The notes beneath the pieces are model-generated. The model did no database searches. It was not told the origin of the DNA and saw nothing but the letters and a program-made list of their open reading frames with translations. Source: Molanna angustata (Eukaryota > Arthropoda > Insecta > Trichoptera > Molannidae). From it: DNA of 64,000 bases. This document shows, piece by piece, positions 1 through 10,566 of the stretch. The translations under genes and the position numbers were made by a program. The stretch lies in contig OY754964.1 of NCBI GenBank assembly GCA_963576475.1, forward strand, positions 8,781,986 to 8,845,985, given 5' to 3'. Within the stretch, counting starts at the first letter, position 1. Every line of letters starts with the position of its first letter.

Positions 1-13
1 AAAATAAAGCATA

Positions 14-180
14 AAATCACTCATTATTCATCTTCTTCTTCATCAGCCCTCTTCCCTCCACTACTGGAGATAGGCCTCTTCCATTTCCTTTCATCTTTAT
101 TTATGTGATGCCATCTGCGTCCATTTTCTCTCCGCCATCCTGATAATATCATCGACTTGTATTTTTTGGGGCCTGCTTAC
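14..180 (-). pseudogene. LINE reverse transcriptase C-terminal remnant
   Basis: Read on the minus strand, 180 to 14 encodes a decayed version of the tail seen at the end of many insect LINE ORF2 proteins: a Gly-Pro-Lys-Lys-rich segment, a tryptophan-containing helix, then a Glu-Glu-Ala-Tyr-x-Gln motif, with several stops. This is a 3' end of a LINE, 5'-truncated and dead. Clade not determined. Confidence 0.45.
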
Positions 181-1489
181 ATACACGATACAAATTACCA
201 AAAGGTAGAATTACAGAAATGATAATACTGATATTAAAAAAAAATACTATCTACTGATGATTGAAGTTTAACCTGTTGGTTTTTCTCATCATCATAGAGC
301 ATGACATATTCGTATGTTTAAATATATAATTTAAAAAATACGATTGAGATAGGTCATTGGTAGAATAATAAATATACCGAATTATTCGTTATGGACTTCT
401 GTGTGATACAAATCCATACAAATGAGAACCAATTTTCGAGATTTTCAAACTAAACACTACTTTAATTTTTCAAGTGCTTAACTGGCATTAAGTTTTATAA
501 GAGTTTTTCGGGCATTAAAAGCGGTCTTTTAACTGTCCCATTAACGATGGATGGCAACAACTGGCAACTGGTAACACATAAAACCAACAACAAGAGTATC
601 GAAGTATCCACGAACGTGGGCGCATTCCACAAATGCATATCTAAATAATTGTAACGAGACCGCAAATAGTTGATACTTACCTACTGTTGTAGTTAGTTCG
701 GTTCATCGGATGACTATTACAGCATTAAATAATGCCGTTTACAATACACTATGCCACATTTCTCTTTAACCATTTACCTAAATCACATATGTACATACCT
801 ACCTACCTGCTTGTAATGACCTCTTTATGACTGTTTTGCTGGCTGTGCATTATATTATGATCATCGTCCAAATGTTCGAGGCTGGATTGCAAGAAATATC
901 TTAGGAATGTTAAACAATTCTATACTTTTTCATACTTCGTACTCAGTTTATTCTCATCATCTTTTTTTATTTATAAGAATAGGTGAAGAATAACAACAAC
1001 CAAAAAAAAAATATACAAAATTACAATGACAATTTTAACAGTGCAAATTATAGTATTCTAAAATGAATTACAAGATATTTTATTACAACTTAACAATTTA
1101 TTTCGAAAACAAAATGTGAAGGGAGAAAAGTTTGGAGGGGAGTGGAGGGAAGCATCGACCACTGGAAATTCATATAGCAATTTATACCCCACGTCTCTCA
1201 ATGTATGAATTTAATTAAATTCAGTTAAATTAAATTAAAGGGGTACAATTAAAAAGGTAAAGATGCGCACATCAAAACAGAGCACAAATTAAATATCCAA
1301 CAAATTCACAATTTTTGTTTATAGATATAAACCCAAAGCAAACATATCCAACTCCGGATAACTCAAACAATTTCTGTCGTACCTACCCAGTACAAGGTCT
1401 ATTAATGTATGAATTTAAGATATGGTTAGATCTAAAAGATTCAATGTAAAAGAGAAACTGGTTTCTATTTCTTTACATACATACCATCA
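181..1489. other. AT-rich DNA with no recognised gene
   Basis: No ORF of useful length and no RNA gene recognised. It holds poly-A/T runs and short AT-rich repeats only. Confidence 0.5.
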
Positions 1490-1600
1490 CGTAGGCACTC
1501 GAGGGTTAGGCAGAGAGAAACGAACGCAACATTTTTCTATCTTGGCACACATCCATCGCCTCGTCAACATTCATACATACATCGTCTTATAAATTAGTTC
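1490..1600 (+). repeat. Dispersed repeat, copy 1 (second copy at 42295-42410)
   Basis: The stretch reading AGGCAGAGAG, then CTATCTTGGCACA, then CGCCTCGTCAACATT recurs with mismatches at 42295-42410 (GGTAGGCAGTGAG, CTATCTTGACACA, CGCCTCATCAACATT). It is an interspersed repeat, probably a retroelement 3' region. No coding capacity is visible. Confidence 0.5.
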
Positions 1601-2365
1601 GTTTGTTGTTCACGCTTCTTACATTTCCACCTTCTTGTTCCATTCCTGTTCGCCTTGTATATTTTTTTTCGTCGGGCGATCTTCATCTACGCCTCTTCCA
1701 TTTACGTCCACTCATTTTTGTCTTGTCCCCTACGCATTCCGAATTTCCCAGTCATTAAGACGACTTCATCAGACCATCTTTAACTTTATTTTGTTTATTG
1801 TCGACAATTGTAGATAGAATTATTCTGACGACGTGTCTAGCACAAAACGAGTCAATAATCAATTAAATCAAATGGAATGATACCAAGTATTTTTTGCGAT
1901 AATATGTAATCTTATATCATGTTTAGGTCTTCTTTTCTGTCTAACCTTTTCGTACATACATAATTCCTTTTTTCCTTCTTTCTAACGTATCACAGAAAAA
2001 CATTTCGAATTACAAAACATTTCTTATTTTGATATCCGTTCCATTATGTCTAATGATAATATTTCTAAGGTTCTGTTGACAAAGAGACCATTCTATGTAC
2101 CTTCTATAGACCATAAATTAGATTTATTTTCTATATATATATTATTCAAGCAGTGGTATTTTTTTTGTAATTATGTCATTGTTTATTTTTTCTCACACAA
2201 TTTAAAAATATTTCAAAAAGAATAAAGAGTTGAACAAGACATTAGATTTTATTTTATTGTTAAATAATACTCGACTAGATTCAGTTAGGGATCTTAAATT
2301 TATGTGGGATAAAAACAAAATAAATTTATCGAATAACGTTGCATTTTGCACTCGGGTCTTCTTAA
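1601..2365. other. AT-rich DNA, nothing recognised
   Basis: One 60-codon frame at 1635-1817 has a Phe/Ser/Cys-rich composition typical of translated pyrimidine-rich DNA. I do not regard it as a gene. Confidence 0.5.
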
Positions 2366-2560
2366 TATGGTCACATATAAAGAAGACCCGAGGATCACAT
2401 TGTGAACCAGACTATGGTCGTAGACATCCCCCGATCAACGAATAGGGGAAGACCAAAAAATACATGGATGGCGCAAAGGAGTTCACAATAAATGAAACAA
2501 GAATTAACATCGGAGGGGGCCCAGAACGTTGTATTCTGCACAATATCACTCTTGGTGATC
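2366..2560 (+). pseudogene. LINE reverse transcriptase C-terminal remnant
   Basis: Shifting between frames, the plus strand encodes the pattern Asn-Arg-Gly-Arg-Pro-Lys-Asn-Thr-Trp-Met. It is preceded by a His-Ile-Lys-Lys-Thr-Arg segment and followed by an acidic helix, as in the extreme C-terminus of RTE/CR1-like ORF2 proteins. Frameshifts and stops show it is dead. Confidence 0.45.
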
Positions 2561-2621
2561 AAGTATGAACAAATTGTAATTTATAAAATTCGTTAATTAT
2601 GCAAAAATAATTTTCACATAA

Positions 2622-2665
2622 TGTGGCAGACTGATTGCCCGTAGGCAATTTCTACCAGTCAACCA
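2622..2665 (-). repeat. LINE/SINE 3' tail motif
   Basis: On the minus strand this reads TTGACTGGTAGAAATTGCC, then a short hairpin (TTGCCTACGGGCAA), then a GTCTGCC motif. The same tail recurs at 21872-21925, 22216-22260, 56830-56900, 60760-60830 and 62085-62125. From memory it matches the widespread 3' tail shared by insect LINEs and their SINE partners. Confidence 0.45.
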
Positions 2666-3465
2666 CACTAGTAAGAACACTTTTAGCAATGATAAATATT
2701 ATAAATACTAAAAAACGAATAAATATTTAGCAAAAAAAAACAAAACTTAAAAATAATAATGACAATATGCATTAAAAAAGGATGCGATGCGAAGGGAAAA
2801 ATGATAAAGGAATTAAATGTTTGTGGAAATAAAGTGTGACTACAGAAGCTTCTTGAAAAATATTACGATATGACTAGTTTAAAAAAATGTGAAATCCTAT
2901 AACAAGTTACCTATAAGAGATCACATTTTTTTAAACAAGTCATTATCCCAAATCGCTTATACTAAAACTCTCATAGTTTTAAACTATTTAAATGATTTAA
3001 TGATAAAATAAATAATAATCTTTCGTTTTCTTATTTTCTCGATAAAATTAAAATATTGATAGATCCAGATCGCTCTCTGTTACGACGTAGAGCCTCGCGC
3101 CGATCGCGTGCCGTCCGTCCGACCACTGAAGTCACGATCTATACCAACTGTCTTTTCTGTAACCCTGTTACCAATACAATCTTCTGTTCTATTCTGTTGC
3201 CTATTAATATTGTTAGGTATATATTGTGTTTTGTTTGTTATACATAATATATATCTATACAACAATGTATGAATGTTCCATTTATCTAGATTTGAAATTA
3301 AATTCTTAGCGAGGTTGGGACATACACAGAAAAAACGAAAAATGACGTCATATTTGTTCGAAGGCTATCAAATAATGGCTTCTGAAATATTGGTGAAACG
3401 TCAGGCAAATTTCTCAAAAATCAGACCATTTAAAATTATATTATTGAATTTACAACTTCATTTTT
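2666..3465. other. AT-rich DNA, nothing recognised
   Basis: Short frames on both strands around 3056-3265 overlap and are arginine-rich shadows of a small GC-richer patch (3080-3140). No family recognised. Confidence 0.4.
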
Positions 3466-3535
3466 TTATAAATTGTAAAAAAAAAAACTTATAAAAAGAA
3501 AACACAGTTTGATTCCACATTGAGTATGTTTAATT

Positions 3536-3580
3536 TGCCTAAGCGCTTTCGCCAGTCACAGCTGGCATCCTCAGAGGCAC
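3536..3580 (-). ncRNA. Hammerhead ribozyme-like motif, left arm
   Basis: This is the reverse-complement copy of the motif at 4642-4685. In the minus-strand sense it has TGCCT, CTGAGGA, a GCCAG/CTGGC stem, GAAA, the AGCGCT palindrome and AGGCA. It is identical to the right-arm copy across the core. Confidence 0.4.
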
Positions 3581-4029
3581 ACTATATACTAACTTAAAAT
3601 TTATACAAGTAATGGTCAAATGGGTATGAACAGGTAAGCAGGGGAGGGGGGAGGGAAAAACCCTATCAGACATATACAGATATTTTTACATAGATAACAA
3701 TTAATAGGTAGAAAGTATGGGAAACCCGTATTAACAATGGTTACAATATAAATAACTACAATGATTAGCAAGCAAATAACAATACAATGATTATAATAAA
3801 GAAGATACATAATAATACGATTAAAATGGTCCTGTGAATCTATGATATACAAAGTAGAAATAAACAAAATTTCGAACAATAAGTAGCTTGGTATTTAGGT
3901 ACATACATAATAAATTTGTTATCATACCTAATATTACCTTATTATACATATTGCTATTGTGTTTTTTTTTTAAACTAAATATTTGTTGAATTGTTGTTTT
4001 TGTCAGTTACTTATATTGATTCTCTTGGT

Positions 4030-4256
4030 TATCATATTTCTTTGTTGCCTATATAATGTTACATAATACATACCATCTTAATTCCTGTGCCTCATTCTTG
4101 TAATTTAATGAATTAATTTTATTGTATTCTTAATTTTTTTTTTTATCATATTTCTTTATTATCACATTTATTTTTGCCTATAGAATGTTACATAATATAT
4201 ACTATCTTAGTTTTATGTACCGTATTCTTGTAAATTTAATTAATTAATTTTATTGA
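4030..4256 (+). repeat. Tandem duplication of about 110 bp in the inverted-repeat spacer
   Basis: The segment starting ATCATATTTCTTTGTTGCC at about 4030 recurs at about 4146 (ATCATATTTCTTTATTATC), with shared inner blocks AATGTTACATAATA and TTAATTTTATTG. This is an imperfect direct duplication that is not mirrored in the arms. Confidence 0.55.
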
Positions 4257-4641
4257 AAAAAAACATGTTTATTAATCTTCCTCCCTTTTGTATTGATACA
4301 TATTAGTTATGGGTGTATGTACCTAAATACCTAGCTAATTATTGTTCAACATTTTGTTTATTTCTACTTTGTATATCATAGATTCACAGGACCATTTTAA
4401 TCGTATTATTATGTATCTTCTTTATTATAATCATTGTATTGTTATTTGCTTGCTAATCATTGTAGTTATTTATATTGTAACCATTGTTAATACGGGTTTC
4501 CCATACTTTCTACCTATTAATTGTTATCTATGTAAAAATATCTGTATATGTCTGATAGGGTTTTTCCCTCCCCCCTCCCCTGCTTACCTGTTCATACCCA
4601 TTTGACCATTACTTGTATAAATTTTAAGTTAGTATATAGTG

Positions 4642-4685
4642 TGCCTCTGAGGATGCCAGCTGTGACTGGCGAAAGCGCTTAGGCA
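4642..4685 (+). ncRNA. Hammerhead ribozyme-like motif, right arm
   Basis: Seen directly: TGCCT (4642-4646) can pair with AGGCA (4681-4685) as stem I. CTGAGGA (4647-4653) fits the CUGANGA core. GCCAG (4655-4659) pairs with CTGGC (4666-4670) as stem II. GAAA follows (4671-4674), and AGCGCT is a self-complementary candidate for a short stem III. The expected cleavage site would follow T4680 (triplet CTT). One deviation is an extra T at 4654 between the CUGANGA box and stem II. Very short or palindromic stem III is a known property of Penelope-type hammerheads, which can act as dimers. Activity is unproven. Confidence 0.45.
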
Positions 4686-4757
4686 AATTAAACATACTCA
4701 ATGTGGAATCTAACTGTGTTTTCTTTTTATAAGTTTTTTTTTTTACAATTTATAATT

Positions 4758-5602
4758 ATGAACTTCCACTGTGTCAACGAAAAAACCTTAAAATTATTCA
4801 TTTTTTTAATTAAAGTGATTTTAAAATCAACGCTGCGTCTTTAACATTTACGCATACGAGTATTTTGATTTAAAAAATAGAGTACCGAGTTCACATTTTT
4901 AAATATATATAGTTCACATTTTTTATCTAGTTACCAATATAATTTATATTACAGAGAATACTAAACTTTATGTAAGTACCAACTAAATTGGCCATTTACC
5001 ATAGACAAACAAAAATCATAGGCTCTGGATGTGATGCCTATTAATAATTTGATCTTTAAAATATTCTTCAAAATTTTCATAGTCAAAACATTCCAGGAAA
5101 GCATTCTAGGAAAAATAACGCGCATTGTACATTACAATAATTCCAACTTTTTTACGCCGTTAACAAGTATTCGAGTTATAAAAATGTAAATAAATCCAGT
5201 TCTTTTTGCGATTTGTAGCATGTAGTGTTTGATGCCAAGAATGGAAAAATATCGTGAGTAATAATTTATACTGTATTAGGAATCTAACCTTAAGACGCCG
5301 GGACAAAAAAGTAACATCTATTTGCATTAAACTCAGCTTCTCTGAAGAGGTAAACATAATCGTTTATTGTATTACTAAAATATATGGAATCTACATATTG
5401 TAAAATAAATTGAACATTTGAAACAACGAGTCGGACAGAAATATTATTTTTTTGTAAAAATACTATGAAATTTACATATTTGTTACGACACAAATATACA
5501 CATGAGAGCTGGTTTAATATTACTAAATAAAATATTTATTGGTTTGTATCTTCTTGTACATATAATTCGTACACTGGCGGACTTTTTTGGATATGTTTAG
5601 TG
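4758..5602. other. AT-rich DNA, nothing recognised
   Basis: Two overlapping short minus-strand frames (5160-5357, 5290-5493) have no recognisable domain and lie in AT-rich sequence. Confidence 0.4.
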
Positions 5603-5776
5603 AGATACGCACGCATCCTTCAACACCAATCCAGAGGGCAGAAGAAGTAGAGGCAGGTCCAAGCTAAGGTGGCTGGATGACTCAGAATTGTAAAACTGTT
5701 GGAGAGCGGAGGAGGACAGGAACAGTTGTAGAAGGATTCTGAAAGAGGCCAGGACCCACACAGGGCAATGACCGGG
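5603..5776 (+). pseudogene. LINE ORF2 C-terminal remnant
   Basis: One plus-strand frame reads an Arg-Arg-Ser-Arg-Gly-Arg segment, then Leu-Arg-Trp-Leu-Asp-Asp, a Trp-Arg-Ala-Glu-Glu-Asp-Arg stretch and a closing Lys-Glu-Ala-Arg-Thr-His-Thr-Gly. This is the typical end of a LINE reverse-transcriptase protein. One internal stop interrupts it. The related relic at 51125-51357 ends with the same Ala-Arg-Thr-x-Gly motif. The minus-strand frames here are shadows. Confidence 0.55.
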
Positions 5777-5812
5777 GTGATATGTGTTACATACACAAGT
5801 AACACATATCAC
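5777..5812. repeat. Perfect 14-bp inverted repeat at a LINE 3' end
   Basis: GTGATATGTGTTAC (5777-5790) and GTAACACATATCAC (5799-5812) are exact reverse complements around an 8-base loop, placed immediately after the LINE C-terminal coding relic. The second LINE relic, at 51358-51394, has a comparable palindrome in the same position. Confidence 0.75.
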
Positions 5813-5982
5813 TCCTAGGCTCACTGTAGTATTTAGTATCCTTTAGTTATCAATTGCGTTGCAATTCTAAATACTACTCCAAACTTAAGGTCCATGGCGT
5901 AGCATTTCACGTTATTGTGTATGAAGAAAAGAGATATAAAGTTTTCGATGATTTTATACTGATGTTTAAAGTGTTTTTTTGC

Positions 5983-6256
5983 TCACACTGACAGCTCGAT
6001 GTCACGATTCTTCTGAAATTCCAGCGAATTTTCGGCATATCGTATAGATCGCTGAATACTCTGTGTGGGATTTGATTTGATTAAATTACCAAATACATAT
6101 TCAATGAAGTCTCTTAAATCATCAACCAAAGAAAACTTCTCATATTTAAGTATTAAACCACTCGTAAGGTTCCTTGCGATCAACCGTACTTTTTGACAGT
6201 TCGCAAATGTTAGTTTACGCCGACGCGCATACGCTAAGTATTTAGATAATATGTCC
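5983..6256 (-). CDS. Candidate terminal exon of an unrecognised host protein
   Basis: The minus strand has an open frame of about 90 codons ending at a stop at 5983. It can begin at a splice acceptor: a T-rich stretch followed by GCAG at 6260-6257, with the exon opening on GGACAT. The predicted segment has a balanced, charged composition (Asp-Ile-Leu-Ser-Lys, Tyr-Ala-Arg-Arg-Arg-Lys, then a hydrophobic helix with Asp-Asp-Leu-Arg-Asp-Phe-Ile-Glu). This contrasts with the Phe/Ile/Lys junk frames elsewhere in the window. No poly-A signal was seen close downstream and no upstream exon was identified. It could equally be a relic of an unfamiliar transposase. An in-frame ATG at 6267 lies upstream of the acceptor and would allow a 94-residue single-exon reading. 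Confidence 0.35.
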
Positions 6257-6431
6257 CTGCAATGCAATTACAAAAACTTCGTAGCATCCTTAAGTTAAGA
6301 AGCCACGTGATCTCCTAACTTAAATGAGCACTGTGCAATGAAAACATGGTTAGTATTTAGAATTTACTATTTAGGTCGGACTCTGCATTCGGAACTTACT
6401 GTTTTTTCAAGATATGAAAAAGATGAAAATT

Positions 6432-6550
6432 TCATTATGTCATCACGGCATATCCCCTCAATGAGGGATAATCAGCGACAGGTATGCAGGTTTACATAAC
6501 CATATAAAAGAAAACACGACAAATGCGTGTATGCCCACACAGAAACTTCA
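6432..6550 (+). repeat. Dispersed CATCACGG repeat, copy 1
   Basis: Contains CATCACGGCATATCCC, a GGGATAATCAG block, a TATAAAAGAAA block and ATGCGTGTATGCCCACACA. The same order of blocks recurs at 44355-44440, 45185-45365 (minus), 46120-46215 and, in part, 56005-56060 (minus). It is a short interspersed repeat with no coding capacity. Class not determined. Confidence 0.55.
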
Positions 6551-6856
6551 TTACTTACTTTGTGAGATTTCGATTAACTTTGTAAAAAAAAATTTGATTG
6601 TTAAACTTTGATGTGTATAAATAAGTGCATACGTTTATTGCATTTGATTATAAATTAGAATCTCTGTCTCCACAAAATACCAATTTTTTATGTTTTTTTT
6701 TTCTTTGGTACTTTTAAAATAATATATATCGTGTTGTTTGTGAGGAATAAAACAAGTAAATAAATCACATTTCTAAAACTGCTTTTTCATTTTAGCATTT
6801 CTCAAGCTATCGTTTATCCTAAAATAAAACGTGGTCATGCAAAACCAGAACAGTGA

Positions 6857-7027
6857 CTAGATCCAGTTTAATTTTCTCACTATTCCATTCAGCTTGAGCT
6901 TCACCTTTAAGAAAATGAACCCTATGAACACGGCATCAGAGTGAAGATCTTGTCTTATTTGTGCTGTTGTGTCTTGTGGAGCAGTTGCATTAGCGACACT
7001 TTCAACACGCGTTCCAATATCCTCAGA
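6857..7027 (-). other. Short open frame of unknown origin
   Basis: The minus strand is open for 56 codons with a polar, Ala/Thr/Gln/Asp-rich start (Thr-Arg-Val-Glu-Ser-Val-Ala-Asn-Ala-Thr-Ala) that looks coding-like. A neighbouring frame continues with Glu-Gly-Glu-Ala-Gln-Ala-Glu-Trp. It could be a frameshifted relic of a retroelement or transposase. No family recognised. Confidence 0.2.
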
Positions 7028-7164
7028 TCACATCTTGGCTAGGTGTCATGCGCCGGCTACAAGACATTAAACCACGACACAGCATTCTTTAACACTGGCG
7101 CATCAAAACAATTCTAATGCAATTCGTCAGTGACAAATAATTTGTGATGTAGACTAACGCACGT

Positions 7165-7215
7165 ATTCAGGGACAAATACGAAGATTCAGGAGGCCTCAG
7201 GTCTGAATTTTTCTC
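7165..7215 (-). repeat. Short dispersed repeat with CTGAATACG motif
   Basis: In minus-strand sense it contains CTGAGGCCTCCTGAATC and GTATTTGTCCCTGAATACG. Related plus-strand stretches lie at 8029-8075 (GCCTCCTCAATCC, TGTGAATACG) and 57276-57320 (GGCCTCCTGAATCC, TCTGAATACG), so this is an interspersed repeat. Confidence 0.45.
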
Positions 7216-7379
7216 TTTATTTGTAATAATAGGTATAATTTGTAATAATATAATGGCATGTCATTTCTATAATGTCAATCTATCGGGAAAAATATCACAT
7301 TTTGACAAAAACACTTTATATAGATGAATAGCGGCGTGAACTTTTTAATTTTTGTACCTATTTTTTTTCAATTTGTTTT

Positions 7380-7684
7380 TATTCTTACTTATATCATAGT
7401 ACAATATTTAATCCTTCCCCCTTCGTTTTTTATTTTTATTTTACTTTTCCATTTATTTCCCCTCACCGGCAAACATGCAATAATTTTTTTAATAACATTT
7501 TAATTTGTTCTAATAATGTTCTTATTCATTTCGATTATGTTCTTTCGTTGTAATATGTGTACTTATATATTATGATTGTCATCTGTGGACAAATGTAATT
7601 GGTCTGTTTTTTGTTTATTTTATATTGTATTCCTTTTGTATATTTCGTATGACTGTGTTTGTCCCTTAAATAAATAAATAAAAT
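7380..7684 (+). repeat. LINE 3' UTR and AAAT tail
   Basis: The sequence ends ATTGGTCTGTTTTTTGT, then TTTGTCCCTTAAATAAATAAATA. The first block recurs at 43660-43710 and the second, on the minus strand, at the right edge of the 38-kb TTTA array. The tetranucleotide tail is what a LINE with a microsatellite-like 3' end would leave. No coding relic upstream was recognised. Confidence 0.5.
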
Positions 7685-8255
7685 ATATAATTTTCATTTC
7701 ATTATAATAATTTAAAAATATTTCATTTAATTATCATTTTAGATGGGTGGTGGCGAATGTATGAGGATGTATATGTACTTGTTTCAAGGACATATTCATT
7801 CTTTAAAAAAAATATATGTGTTATAGGTGTGAACATGTGTATTAATGTTGATATGCAAATGTATGTTTGATATCTTATAATTTAATGCTGTAATTTAAGG
7901 AACGTAATATTTATACTTGACTTATTTGTTTGGGGAACTCATTCATAGCCTTTAGGTTAGTGAGATCCCAATTATTCTGCAAAACTTTTCTTAAAATAAA
8001 CAACATCCAAATAAAGAAAAAAATTGTGACCTGAAGCCTCCTCAATCCATATATTTGTCTGTGAATACGAGTGTCAGTGATCTTGAAGAACAGCTCAAAA
8101 TGGTTCAACTGTCTCTGCCATAGATACGACGTCAACTGTCTCTGCCATAGATACGACGACTGGCTATCAGAAGACTCGCATTGAGTTTATGTGGTTTCCA
8201 GAGATCATTGTCACTTGTCTTATAGCAAACACAAAGATATGAAGTGAATCTTTAA

Positions 8256-8935
8256 GGGGTGGACTGCTGCCAACGTACCTATTTTTCAATTTGATGTACC
8301 ATCATTATTTCTAATCAAATCGTTTTGAAAAAAATAATTTAGATAGTTTGGATATTAATAAGGAAAAATATATCTTTACTTTTTGATAATGTTCTGTATA
8401 AATTCTTGTAGAAAAATAATGGCATACCCCGATTTTCAAAGATTATCTTATATTTTTTATAAAATATAAGGCGTAGTTCAACATATTTTTTTTAAATTAA
8501 AGAAAACAAATGTATCTAGAAAAATATGATGTGACGTTGCATTAATGCTTTAGGTTTAGTAAATAAACCTAAAAAACATTTATTTTCCATTCAGCGCCAT
8601 TGTGAAATAAAAGTTTTTTTGGTTTATTAACTGAACCTGATGCATTAATGTAACGTTTCATCGTATTTTTCCAGATATTTAAATCTTCTCTAATTTATAA
8701 AAAAATATAATGCTCTATACCTTATAGTGTTTTAGAAATTTAAGATAAATGTCAAAAATCGGGGTATGCTTATTATTTTCCTACAAGAATATATACAGGA
8801 TATAATTAAAAAGTTAAGATAGATTTTTGTTTATTAATATCCAAACTAACTAGGTTTTTTTTCAAAATGATTCGTATTGTAGTAATGATGCAAATTCAAA
8901 TTGAAAAAATAGGTACGTTGGCAGCAGTCACCCTC
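8256..8935. mobile_element. TTAA-flanked palindromic element, copy 1
   Basis: A 680-bp near-palindrome flanked by TTAA (8252-8255 and 8936-8939). Both ends carry GACTGCTGCCAACGTACC in inverted orientation. The arms of about 320 bp remain alignable up to a small centre near 8580-8620, containing the segment GCGCCATTGTG. There is no transposase. TTAA duplications are the hallmark of piggyBac-type insertion, so a piggyBac-mobilised MITE is the simplest reading. A second copy is at 49725-50497. Confidence 0.75.
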
Positions 8936-8939
8936 TTAA

Positions 8940-9943
8940 TTTCAAATCATTGATTGTTCTTTTTGCGTCATGCTGCCGAGATTGCTATTCTATAAAATTC
9001 AATGGGTTACCCTTACTAACACGTAACTTCATAGTATATTAGACGGTTTTAATATGTCATGCTTTCAGTCACTAGATTTAGCGTTATATGCCTTCTTAAT
9101 ACTAAACCAAACAGTTTTCAGCAAGATTTCTTAGAAAATAAAACGAAAAATCGGTTGTAATTCGACTTACATTATTTAGGTTGCGAGGCGAAAAAAACAT
9201 TGTATTGTCGACGTCAATTTTTGAAACATTTGTAGGCAATCGATTTTTTTTAAGTTCTTACAATATGTAGGTATATATTGTTTTATATGACCTTTTTCAG
9301 TCAAACAATATTGAATTGATACGCCAATGACAAGTTAGTTTGAACTAATTCAATTGACAAGTAACCTTTGCCGCGTGCCGTTGGGTTTTGCAGGAAACTC
9401 AATTCAAATGAAAAGGTCCATATTAAATGATGCATTATCATTATAAATTGATTTGAATTCAACGAAACTAAATATACAAATAGATAAACCTTTGTTCGGA
9501 AACTCGTAAAACAACGCAATTGTCATTTAAATCACAATTTAATAAATATCTGAAATGAAATCAATACAAAATGTCAGTTGTCACCGTGTTCACGTAAATT
9601 GTACTAAATATATGAATGTCATCAAGTAAAATTATTCCATTAATGAATAAATTGATAATTTCAAAATATGAGTATTTTTTATTATATTGAAATATACTAT
9701 TGTCAGTCAATACTAGTAGAGTTACGGTTGTTTTATGGAATGAAAATAGTTACTTTAACTATACGATAACTTTTCACTGTAAAAACACTTCAACCTTAAG
9801 TTATCAACACTATCTTTACTATAATACATTAGCACACAATATAATATATGAAAGATTAATAAACCGATTCACTAAAGCTATACAAATGCAACCGTATTTC
9901 AAAATTATTCAACTTTGTCTTACATTATGTAATTTATAAAAAA
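8940..9943. other. AT-rich DNA, nothing recognised
   Basis: Contains short frames at 9301-9519 (minus) and 9700-9939 (plus) with no recognisable domain and compositions expected of AT-rich noncoding DNA. Confidence 0.4.
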
Positions 9944-10450
9944 ACTAGTAAAACCCGGCAGACGTTGTCCTGCCTATTTAATTATTTACCTCCAAATATA
10001 TAAAAATGTTTGTTCGGTATGTTTCCTTTTTATCACTTAACATTCTTACTGGATTCGCTAATTATAATTCCGTATTTTTTTCCTTCCATCCCTACAGTCC
10101 CTTCCGTCCCTATTCATTCATTCATTTAAATTTTATTTAATTATTCAAACAAATATAGTTACTTGAACCCTTAGCATTATTCCAGTTTTATATAATATAT
10201 ACCATTTTATGTATGGGAATATATGATTTTTGCTGAACAAACCCACTTAAGTATCAATTCAATACCAACTTTTTTTTCAATTTTTTTTGTGAGATATCGA
10301 ATAAATAAATAAATAAATTATAATGCATAAACCTTATCCGGAATGAGCTGAACAATTTCCCAAAGTTTCATCGCAAACGGATGTTTGGTTTGGGAGTTCA
10401 TCGGACACATACAAATATACGTACATCCATTTTTATATATATCCCTATCT
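9944..10450 (+). repeat. Dispersed CTAGTAAAAC repeat, copy 1
   Basis: Starts CTAGTAAAACCCGGCAGACG and runs through TTCCTTCCATCCCTACA, ATCAATTCAATACCAAC, an AATA tetranucleotide run and CAAAGTTTCATCGCAA, to a CATCCATTTTTATATATAT end. The full order recurs at 33190-33687. This architecture of a conserved GTTGTCCTG head and a TTTCATCGCAATCGG-type tail is common in arthropod interspersed repeats. I cannot assign the class. Confidence 0.7.
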
Positions 10451-10566
10451 CGAGATGTTTGTTTAAAAATATACGAATAATATTTTTGATCATTTGTATA
10501 ATATAACTCAAATAAAAATTTGTAGCAAATCCATTGATACTTACTTACTTTCCGTGTCCGGATTCA

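Larger units (their letters stand above)
3466..4757. mobile_element. Large inverted-repeat element, probably Penelope-like derived
   Basis: Two arms, 3466-3915 and about 4315-4757, are near-perfect reverse complements. The 87-codon frame read from each arm (3616-3879 minus, 4342-4605 plus) differs at one residue only (Glu versus Asn at position 3). The arms are separated by a spacer of about 400 bp. Each outer end carries a hammerhead-like motif and a downstream TGTGGAAT segment, so the two copies are oriented tail-outward. Penelope-like elements are known to carry hammerhead ribozymes in their terminal repeats and to form inverted terminal arrangements. That assignment is inference, because no RT or GIY-YIG domain is present. 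The 87-codon frames are not believed to be genes. Confidence 0.55.

Noticed and set aside
3616..4605. Pair of 87-codon frames that look like a duplicated membrane protein gene
   Set aside because: They are the two arms of an inverted repeat. The hydrophobic composition follows from AT-rich sequence, and no start context or conserved domain is visible. Near-identity reflects arm similarity, not protein selection.
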